Shown here in pieces: positions 1 through 5,782 of a stretch of 7,493 nucleotides of DNA. This DNA is from CAZYPB01 sp964649265. Lineage in GTDB: Archaea; Micrarchaeota; Micrarchaeia; Burarchaeales; JAKAKT01. The stretch covers positions 1 through 7,493 of the forward strand of contig CAZYPB010000066.1 of assembly GCA_964649265.1 (NCBI GenBank). The letters run 5' to 3'. Position 1 is the first letter of the stretch. The number at the start of each line of letters is the position of its first letter. A program made the translations under genes and the position numbers. The notes beneath the pieces were generated by a model. That model worked only from the letters and a program-made list of their open reading frames with translations. It was not told the origin of the DNA and made no database searches.

Positions 1-1
1 T

Positions 2-403
2 GGAAAGAAGGGAGAAGCACTTGGCAGGGCAGAAGATTACGCGGGTGCTGCTGAAGCATATGGAGAACAGGCAGCTGATATTGACAGTTTTGCCTTTAAC
101 TTCTCAACTCGAGAAGATACTGGCGGGTACATTGGATCCCTTGGGAAAGAATCTGAGGCTCTTGTGAATAAAGCGGAAATGTTGGGTAAGGCTGGAGCAG
201 AGGGTGGTTCAAAGAAAGCATATTTGGAAGCAGTGGAAGTATTGAAAAGGAGGGCAGATGTCCTAAGAGAAAATGAGGATTACAAAGGGGAAGCAGGGAC
301 ATATAGAAAAATTTCTGAGGTTCTTACTAAAGCCGGGGAAAATGAAGGTGCTGCTGAAGCATTGAGACTTTCGGAAGATGCCGATAGGGCTGCCGGAAAC
401 TGA
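2..403 (+). CDS. TPR-like helical-repeat protein, 3' part only
   Basis: The frame is open from base 2 to the TGA at 401-403, giving 133 visible residues; the true start lies outside the window. An internal GTG at 164 is in frame, but coding sequence continues upstream of it, so it is probably not the start. The visible protein is almost entirely alpha-helical in character: Ala/Glu/Lys/Leu-rich, with pairs of helices of TPR or SNAP-like type, for example AEDYAGAAEAYGEQA near the left edge and later NEDYKGEAGTYRKISEVL and NEGAAEALRLSEDADR. No membrane segment or catalytic motif is visible. Such solenoids usually hold protein partners, but the partner here cannot be named. A TCTTTTTT stretch follows the stop, and proS has its own promoter, so the two are probably transcribed separately. 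The coding call is firm; the TPR family call is moderate because the repeats are degenerate. Confidence 0.8.
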   Translation, partial: GKKGEALGRAEDYAGAAEAYGEQAADIDSFAFNFSTREDTGGYIGSLGKESEALVNKAEMLGKAGAEGGSKKAYLEAVEVLKRRADVLRENEDYKGEAGTYRKISEVLTKAGENEGAAEALRLSEDADRAAGN

Positions 404-405
404 GC

Positions 406-413
406 TCTTTTTT
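406..413 (+). terminator. Oligo-T archaeal-type terminator after the TPR-like gene
   Basis: TCTTTTTT begins three bases after the TGA at 401-403 and lies before the proS TATA box. Archaeal RNA polymerase can terminate on runs of T in the non-template strand without a hairpin. No hairpin is evident here. Confidence 0.45.
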
Positions 414-427
414 GGGAACTGGCAACA

Positions 428-435
428 TATTTAAA
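428..435 (+). promoter_or_regulatory. TATA box of proS, implying a leaderless transcript
   Basis: TATTTAAA is centred about 28 nt before the ATG at 460. Archaeal TATA boxes are centred roughly 26-28 nt before the transcription start, so transcription would begin at or within 1-2 nt of that ATG. The element lies inside the longer open frame that begins at TTG 412. This argues against the TTG start. Confidence 0.65.
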
Positions 436-459
436 ACGATTTCAAGCATAAATACGAGC

Positions 460-1863
460 ATGAAGTTTGATAAGAGTAATTTCTCAGAATGGTACACAAA
501 AGTGCTTGAGGAAACAGACATACTGGACATAAGATACCCGGTTAAGGGAATGCCTGTTTACAAAGGCTGGGGCTTTGGGGTAATGAAGAGATCCTTTAGA
601 GTTCTGGAGGATTTGCTTGAGAAAAAAGGAAACCAGCCTATGCTTTTCCCATTACTTATACCAGAGGATAATCTTCAGAAAGAAGGAGAACACATAAAGG
701 GTTTTGAGGATCAGGTTATGTGGGCAAGCCCACTGAATGCGGATGAGGGGGAAAGAAAGCTTGCAATAAGGCCCACATCCGAAACTGCAATACACCCAAT
801 GCTTAAACTGTGGATAAGGTCACATGCAGATCTTCCTTTCAAGATGCACCAGACAGTTTGTGTTTATAGGTATGAGACAAAGGCAACAAGGCCACTCATC
901 AGAGGAAGAGAGGTCTTCTGGAATGAGGCGCACACGGCGCATGCTGATTCAGAGGACTGTGAAAAGCAGATGCTTGAATCCGTTCAGGTTTACAAGGATT
1001 TTTTCAAAGCACTCTGTATCCCTTATAAATTGGTCAAGAGGCCTGACCATGATAAGTTCGCTGGTGCAGATTATACTGTTGCGTTCGATATGCTTATGCC
1101 TGATGGAAAAGTGTTGCAAGGGGGAACTGTACACAACTTGGGGCAGAATTTCTCAAAAGTTTATGATATTACATATGACGATGAGAAGGGGGAGAAGAAG
1201 TACGTTTACCTTACTTCCTATGGAATAAGTATGAGGTGCCTTGCACTCCTCATTTCAATTCACGGAGATGATAATGGGCTTGTGCTTCCGCCTCTTGTTG
1301 CACCCATTCAAGTCATCATTGTCCCCATATTCTATGGAGACAGGAAGCCGATAATGGATCATTGCAGAAATGTTCTCCAGGAGCTTAAAGATAGGGGGAT
1401 AAGGGTTAAGATTGACGCAAGAGACATAAGGCCCGGTGAGAAATACTACCACTGGGAGGGAAAGGGAGTGCCTCTTAGAATTGAGATAGGACCTAAGGAT
1501 ATTGAGAAAAAACAGGTTGTCATGGTGGATAGGCTTGGAGAAAAGCAGACCATAAAGGATGAGGAGATAGGTGAGAAAGTAATAGGAGCTTTTATTCGAA
1601 TAACTGAGAAACTTAGGGGCAGGGCAGAAGCGGATATGAAATCAGGAACACATGATGCCAAGAACCTTGAGAGTGTTGAGAAACACATTAAGGAAGGCGG
1701 TTTTGTTAGGGTGGGTTGGTGTGGTTCTGTTGAATGCTCAGATAAGATAAACGCAACAACTGGCGCTGAATTAAGGGGAACTCTCTGGGAGAAGAAAGGG
1801 AAAACAAAGTGCTCTGTTTGCGGAAAGGAAGGAGAAGTAGCTTTTGTAGCAAAGGCATACTGA
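460..1863 (+). CDS. proS: Prolyl-tRNA synthetase, archaeal/eukaryotic type
   Basis: Class II aminoacyl-tRNA synthetase that charges tRNA-Pro with proline in the cytoplasm. It has 467 residues from ATG 460. That start is chosen because a TATA box sits 28 nt upstream and because archaeal ProRS begins with a short FSEWY-type helix; the frame also opens at TTG 412 (16 more residues). Catalytic core: RPTSETA (104-110) and VYRYE (135-139) form the motif 2 region, followed by RGREVFWNEAHTAH. GGTVHNLGQNFSK (221-233) is the proline-site loop seen in methanogen-type enzymes. SYGISMR (253-259) into IHGDDNGLVLPP is motif 3. The anticodon-binding domain starts near VAPIQVIIVPI (280-290). The C-terminus has four cysteines (421, 426, 451, 454) and ends in tyrosine, the zinc-type module of archaeal/eukaryotic ProRS. 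There is no bacterial INS editing domain. It appears full-length and intact. Confidence 0.97.
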   Translation: MKFDKSNFSEWYTKVLEETDILDIRYPVKGMPVYKGWGFGVMKRSFRVLEDLLEKKGNQPMLFPLLIPEDNLQKEGEHIKGFEDQVMWASPLNADEGERKLAIRPTSETAIHPMLKLWIRSHADLPFKMHQTVCVYRYETKATRPLIRGREVFWNEAHTAHADSEDCEKQMLESVQVYKDFFKALCIPYKLVKRPDHDKFAGADYTVAFDMLMPDGKVLQGGTVHNLGQNFSKVYDITYDDEKGEKKYVYLTSYGISMRCLALLISIHGDDNGLVLPPLVAPIQVIIVPIFYGDRKPIMDHCRNVLQELKDRGIRVKIDARDIRPGEKYYHWEGKGVPLRIEIGPKDIEKKQVVMVDRLGEKQTIKDEEIGEKVIGAFIRITEKLRGRAEADMKSGTHDAKNLESVEKHIKEGGFVRVGWCGSVECSDKINATTGAELRGTLWEKKGKTKCSVCGKEGEVAFVAKAY

Positions 1864-1881
1864 CCCTAAAAACCAATAATG

Positions 1882-1889
1882 ATTTAAAC
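1882..1889 (+). promoter_or_regulatory. TATA box of the 665-residue gene
   Basis: ATTTAAAC lies in the 62-nt gap after proS. Its centre predicts transcription starting near 1912-1914. That leaves a leader of only about 6-13 nt before GTG 1920 or ATG 1926, just long enough to carry the GGGGTG purine-rich stretch. Confidence 0.5.
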
Positions 1890-1914
1890 ACCGAATGAGT
1901 AGTCTATACTAGTA

Positions 1915-1920
1915 GGGGTG
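1915..1920 (+). promoter_or_regulatory. Possible Shine-Dalgarno deciding between GTG 1920 and ATG 1926
   Basis: GGGGTG ends five bases before ATG 1926 and matches the GGTG part of the archaeal anti-SD complement. Its last base is the first base of the in-frame GTG 1920. If GGGGTG acts as the ribosome binding site, ATG 1926 is the start. If not, GTG 1920 adds two residues. Confidence 0.4.
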
Positions 1921-1925
1921 TGCCC

Positions 1926-3923
1926 ATGGTTATTGCTACAAAGCAAAAGAGAACCAGACTTGATGATATATATAGTACCCTTGAGGGTAAAGGACATGAG
2001 GTTAAGGGGCTCAGTGCTTCAGGCAATTACGAGTTAAGTATACGGTATGGCGCTGTTGCTTTTGCAATGAACTGGGAGAAGAATAAGAGCTGGGGAGGCT
2101 TTGCACAGGCAAATGGCGTTGATGAAGATTTCTTTATGGTCGCATGTAATGTGCTTGGAAGAAGCGGAGCAGTAAAGGCACTCAAGAATTATTCTGAGAA
2201 TGCACAGGAGAAACTCCTTAGCAACGAAGGAGGGGGGATGTCTGATAAGAGACATGCTTTTCTTAAGAAATCGTGGGAAGTATACAAACTACTCAAGAGT
2301 ATGAATGATGAGCAGCTTCAGAACCTCTTGAGCAATTTTACCAGCGGAACCGATAAGGGAATTGATGTTTACACTGCAATGCACGGAGCAATCGGGGATG
2401 TTGTTTCTGATTCCCATAATATTGATAGATGCCTTATATCTGCACTTGCGCATGGGATTGCTTGGTCCACCTCAGAGGGGATGAGTGCAAAGGAATCAAT
2501 ACAGACATATTCTGAGAACCTTAAGGAGAATCCATCCTTCTTTAAGAAAGAGGGAGGTCCTTTCGGAGTTTCCAGAGCAGCTGTTGCTGATAGTATAAGC
2601 GAGTTTGGAACAAAGAGATTTGATGTTCAGATACACAAGGTTGAAGAGAATGATGCGAATTCTGAGGAGAGGTTAGCGGATCACGGAAAGATAAAGGGGA
2701 TAGAGAAAATAGAACCAATTATTACTCCTGAAGAAATGGAAGCTCGGATGAAAAAGAATAGTGAAGAAATGATGGAGAGGGAAAGAGTGCACCTACAGAG
2801 AAGCGCTGAGGAGTATGCGAAGTCAATCAAACTAGAGCCGATCCCGCTTCCAGAACAAACAACAGAACAGATGATAGATGGGCTTGGAAACACAAACAAA
2901 TTGACAGTTGCTGACAGGCTTGTATTAGAAGAGGATCAGACAGTTGTAAAAAAAGTTCCTGAAGGAGAGGTTAAGGAGAGTGCTGGAGAAAGGCTCAAAA
3001 AAATGATGGCAGAAGATAGAGAGGAGGGATTGGATAATGCCCGAGCAAATGTAAGGGATACTATGAGGTTAGCAGCTGAGCAGATCGCTGGGTTAAGTGA
3101 AAAGGAAATAGAACTAATGAACTCAGCAATAGGTGTTTTAAGGAATCTTGGACAAGGAGAGGAGCTACTTAGTAGATTGGGCAACATGTCTTTTGACAAG
3201 ATGAAGGCAAGGCTCATCGTTTTCTCAAGGTATGATGGCTCGGACCCACAGGCAGGTAAACTGAAATACGATTATGCTAATGGGAGAGTAACTGAATGGG
3301 AGGAAAAAGACAGCCCAAAAATAGCGGAGAAAAAGAAACCTCCTGAGATTAAGATACCCAAACCGGTTGAGGATGAAGAAGTTGTTGATGAAGAGATTAC
3401 ACTTGCAGGAAAGACAGAACCTGCAAAAATAAAGAAGAAACCTCCTGAGATAAAAATACCTACGCCAGTTGAGGATGATGAAATCGTAGATGAGGAGATT
3501 AAGCTTGCAACAAGAACCGAGCCTGCTAAAATAAAGAAAACCCCCCCAAAAATAAGGGTTCCTGAAGCAGTAGGGGACGAAGAAGTTGTTGATGGAGAGA
3601 TTAAGCTTTCTACTAGTGGACCTGCTGTAATTGAGAAAACAGATGTTGCACATGTTGAAGCAGCGGATTCAGTAGTTGATATTGACACACTTGTTACCAG
3701 AATGGTTAAAATGAAGCCTGGAACTCAGGAGCAGAAACTAAGGCAGATGTATACAAAAGGCCTTCAGATTGTTCAGGGAGTTGATGAGACTGGGGAATTC
3801 CAGAGCAAGCTTGCAGAGATAGGTAAAAAGGATCCGAGTGAATTGGCTTCAAAACTAGAGTTCTTTGCGAATAATGCAGAAATCGCAGACGAGGACCTTA
3901 TACGCTTCCAGCTTAACTGGTAG
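1926..3923 (+). CDS. Uncharacterised soluble protein with three 34-residue repeats
   Basis: I do not recognise this 665-residue protein (667 if GTG 1920 is used). There is no signal peptide or membrane segment, so it is probably cytoplasmic. Residues about 10-230 look globular and mostly helical. They contain YGAVAFAMNWEKNKSWGG (41-58), and two similar stretches, KALKNYSEN near 84 and SIQTYSENLKEN near 191, hint at an old internal duplication. About 266-302 is a highly charged, probably coiled helix (EEMEARMKKNSEEMMERER). About 370-460 is a second folded region. Residues 470-571 are three tandem 34-residue repeats rich in Pro, Lys and Asp/Glu, likely an extended linker. About 583-665 is a small helical C-terminal domain ending RFQLNW. 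The gene lies 74 bp upstream of the PPDK-type gene with its own TATA box. A link to that system is only positional. It may be a scaffold or adaptor, but no function can be assigned. Confidence 0.85.
   Translation: MVIATKQKRTRLDDIYSTLEGKGHEVKGLSASGNYELSIRYGAVAFAMNWEKNKSWGGFAQANGVDEDFFMVACNVLGRSGAVKALKNYSENAQEKLLSNEGGGMSDKRHAFLKKSWEVYKLLKSMNDEQLQNLLSNFTSGTDKGIDVYTAMHGAIGDVVSDSHNIDRCLISALAHGIAWSTSEGMSAKESIQTYSENLKENPSFFKKEGGPFGVSRAAVADSISEFGTKRFDVQIHKVEENDANSEERLADHGKIKGIEKIEPIITPEEMEARMKKNSEEMMERERVHLQRSAEEYAKSIKLEPIPLPEQTTEQMIDGLGNTNKLTVADRLVLEEDQTVVKKVPEGEVKESAGERLKKMMAEDREEGLDNARANVRDTMRLAAEQIAGLSEKEIELMNSAIGVLRNLGQGEELLSRLGNMSFDKMKARLIVFSRYDGSDPQAGKLKYDYANGRVTEWEEKDSPKIAEKKKPPEIKIPKPVEDEEVVDEEITLAGKTEPAKIKKKPPEIKIPTPVEDDEIVDEEIKLATRTEPAKIKKTPPKIRVPEAVGDEEVVDGEIKLSTSGPAVIEKTDVAHVEAADSVVDIDTLVTRMVKMKPGTQEQKLRQMYTKGLQIVQGVDETGEFQSKLAEIGKKDPSELASKLEFFANNAEIADEDLIRFQLNW
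3333..3638 (+). repeat. Three tandem 102-bp (34-residue) in-frame coding repeats
   Basis: Units start at 3333, 3435 and 3537. Each encodes a Pro/Lys-rich head (KKPPEIKIP-type) followed by an acidic stretch (VEDEEVVDEEI-type) and a short link (KTEPAKIK-type). Units 1 and 2 match at 28 of 34 residues but differ at many third positions. Unit 3 is more diverged and one residue shorter near its end. This pattern indicates duplication followed by divergence under protein-level selection. Confidence 0.9.
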
Positions 3924-3963
3924 AGTTAGCCGTCGATTTCTATGTCGAAAGGGGATGGAAAGC

Positions 3964-3971
3964 TATAAAAA
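3964..3971 (+). promoter_or_regulatory. TATA box of the PPDK-type ATP-binding gene
   Basis: TATAAAAA lies in the 74-nt gap after the repeat-bearing gene, centred about 30 nt before ATG 3998. That predicts a leaderless or nearly leaderless transcript. A second AT-rich stretch (CATAAATAA, 3982-3990) is too close to ATG 3998 to serve it. Confidence 0.6.
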
Positions 3972-3997
3972 GGACAAAATGCATAAATAACCCCTTA

Positions 3998-5764
3998 ATG
4001 CACAAAATGCGAAATGTACATAGGTCGTGGAGAGACAACCAGCCTACTGGGAGGTTTAGTGATAGATCATCTACCAATGGCATGAGTAAATTCACAAGAA
4101 TCGAGCATCCAAAAGGACATAAACACAACCTAAATGGAGGAAAATTCGATGGATTACAGACACTTGAAAATCTTGTTGAGAATGGACGCATAAAAAACCG
4201 GAGAATCGGTAGTGTAGAGGTTGAGTATGTTATACCAAGAACCTGGGAGCTCCCCAATGGCTATCACATAGACCTGATGAAGCATAATAAAGGGAATATT
4301 ATTACAAAGGGAAACTGGGATAGGATAAGGGATTCTTTTGACAATGCAGGGATTCCAGAGACTGTGAGAAATGCACTTACTAGGATTGTTGAAACATCCG
4401 GAAGCGATGTTCTTGTTGTAAGGTCTGATTCTTTTTGTGAGGACGGGATACATCCTTTTGCAGGTGAGTTTACGAGTGAGTTCGTTGTCCTTAAAGGATC
4501 CGTTGAGGATAGAGTGGAACAGCTTGCCACTGCATTCAAGCGCGTTTCAGCAAGTCTTTTCGAACCAGGTGTTCAGAAGCTCATAAGCCAGCATGGTCTC
4601 GGCAGCTCTGAGCAGTGGATGTCTTTTGTTGTGCAGGAGGTACATGGAAAGGAGCATGAGATAGAGGTATCGGGGAGAAAGAAAAAACTGTTTTTCCCAG
4701 ACATGTCGATGGTCCTGTTTTCCAAATGCCTTATGCCATGGGATACTAAAATAAAGAGGACAGACCCAACAGCAAGGATTGCAGCTGGTTTGGGAACTTG
4801 GGTAGTTGATAAGGATTGTGCTTGCAGGGGTATGTCCCTTGCAATACCCGGAACTCCTGGTCCTAATGAGGTATATGCTGTTAGTTATATGGAAAAGGGA
4901 GATACTGGAGAACTTGATGCTTATGCTGACAATACTCAAGGAGGATTTCACGCAATAGATATGGAGAGTGGGAATATTGTGAAAATAGATCTCCATGATA
5001 TTCCTAAGAAAACTGTTTGTGAGCTGTTCCCCGGGGTCATATCTGGTTTTGAGCCAATTAGAGAGACAATTCACCACGGGATAACCGGTTATGGAAACCA
5101 TGGTGTACTCAGGGCAACTTTCATGGGAGATGCTGCGAACAACAGGGAATTCTACTCACAAGCCATGGTTGATCTTGTTGAATTATTGAAAAAACAAGCA
5201 GGTTTTGAGGTTGATGTTGAGTTGGCAATACGGAGAGAGGGAAACAGATTCATAGTTGCACTTGTGCAATTGAGGCCTTTTGGAACAAGCACAGATAATC
5301 AGCCAGTCAAACTGAGCAATGTACCCAAGAACAGGATAATTGCAGAATCTGATAATTGCATAGGGCATGGTAGGTACCAGTTCAACAGAATTGGTATTCT
5401 GGAGAACAAAGAAGGAGAGAGTTATGTGGTTCTTGGGAGATTGAATGACAGCGCTCCCGGGAAGTATCTGCTCATAGGATCTGAAGCAAGCCAATATCTT
5501 GGAACAGGTGGAGCTTACAAGCGCTGCATTAATCCAGGAGCAGTTGTTGATGTTCAGGGGAGTGACCAGAAAGCAATGGATGCAGGTACTCACAGTTTCA
5601 TGAATGTGGCAATGCAAGTGGTAATACCAGTTCAGCAGAGTGAACTGAATGTTAGTGGGATAAAAGGCACTGTTGAGAGCGGGGTGCTTATATCGGATCA
5701 AATAGTGGTTGTAGAAGTCAACGGAGAAACTGGAAAAGGACAGGTGTTCATAGATGGGCAGTAA
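3998..5764 (+). CDS. PPDK/PEP synthase-type ATP-grasp domain protein lacking the His and PEP domains
   Basis: A 588-residue protein with the nucleotide-binding domain (PPDK_N type) of pyruvate phosphate dikinase/PEP synthase. Visible landmarks in order: NGGKFDGLQTLENL (46-59), like the GGK phosphate loop; VVRSDSFCEDG (140-150) with the conserved Arg142, then FAGEF (154-158); FVVQEVHGKEHE (210-221); AAGLGTWVV (262-270); DVELAI (406-411) with Glu408; and LVQLRPF (422-428), the QxRP end motif. The central phosphohistidine domain (GGxTSHAA-type motif) and the C-terminal PEP/pyruvate barrel are absent, so it cannot perform the full PEP synthase reaction. Residues about 440-588 are a different domain with KYLLIG (489-494) and GTHSFMN (530-536). 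From memory, a bacterial family has YLLIGPGRWG and GSHFFQN at the same relative places. ATG 3998 is favoured by the TATA box; ATG 4082 (Met29) is an alternative. The receiver gene starts 17 bp downstream. Its substrate is unknown. Confidence 0.8.
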   Translation: MHKMRNVHRSWRDNQPTGRFSDRSSTNGMSKFTRIEHPKGHKHNLNGGKFDGLQTLENLVENGRIKNRRIGSVEVEYVIPRTWELPNGYHIDLMKHNKGNIITKGNWDRIRDSFDNAGIPETVRNALTRIVETSGSDVLVVRSDSFCEDGIHPFAGEFTSEFVVLKGSVEDRVEQLATAFKRVSASLFEPGVQKLISQHGLGSSEQWMSFVVQEVHGKEHEIEVSGRKKKLFFPDMSMVLFSKCLMPWDTKIKRTDPTARIAAGLGTWVVDKDCACRGMSLAIPGTPGPNEVYAVSYMEKGDTGELDAYADNTQGGFHAIDMESGNIVKIDLHDIPKKTVCELFPGVISGFEPIRETIHHGITGYGNHGVLRATFMGDAANNREFYSQAMVDLVELLKKQAGFEVDVELAIRREGNRFIVALVQLRPFGTSTDNQPVKLSNVPKNRIIAESDNCIGHGRYQFNRIGILENKEGESYVVLGRLNDSAPGKYLLIGSEASQYLGTGGAYKRCINPGAVVDVQGSDQKAMDAGTHSFMNVAMQVVIPVQQSELNVSGIKGTVESGVLISDQIVVVEVNGETGKGQVFIDGQ

Positions 5765-5766
5765 GG

Positions 5767-5771
5767 TTTTT
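5767..5771 (+). terminator. Weak T5 run between the PPDK-type and receiver genes
   Basis: TTTTT lies two bases after the TAA at 5762-5764. It may cause partial termination, but it is short, and the 17-bp gap fits co-transcription equally well. Confidence 0.2.
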
Positions 5772-5773
5772 AA

Positions 5774-5782
5774 CTTAAAAAA
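5774..5782 (+). promoter_or_regulatory. Candidate TATA box for an internal start at ATG 5806
   Basis: CTTAAAAAA overlaps the first base of ATG 5782. Its centre is about 28 nt before the in-frame ATG at 5806, the same spacing seen for proS. If used, the receiver gene would have a leaderless transcript starting at Met9 of the longer reading. Confidence 0.4.

Noticed and set aside
824..1228. Plus-strand 134-codon frame inside proS
   Set aside because: It is out of frame with an intact, unmistakable ProRS and shows no recognisable domain.
1897..1913. Small inverted repeat (TAGT/ACTA) upstream of the unknown gene, considered as operator or terminator
   Set aside because: The stem is only four AT-rich base pairs, no better than chance.
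3537..3551. Programmed frameshift at AAAA-C7-AAAA in the third repeat
   Set aside because: The zero frame continues through a well-matched repeat unit to a sensible C-terminus, so no frameshift is needed. The run is only a likely spot for sequencing slippage.
3272..3688. Minus-strand Ser-rich open frame of 138 codons (and another of 142 codons at 3225-3653)
   Set aside because: They lie antisense to the 34-residue repeat region, and their low-complexity pattern mirrors those repeats. The plus-strand frame is continuous and has a promoter.
3998..5764. Calling this gene PEP synthase (ppsA) or pyruvate phosphate dikinase (ppdK)
   Set aside because: Only the ATP-binding domain is present; the phosphohistidine domain and the PEP/pyruvate barrel are absent.
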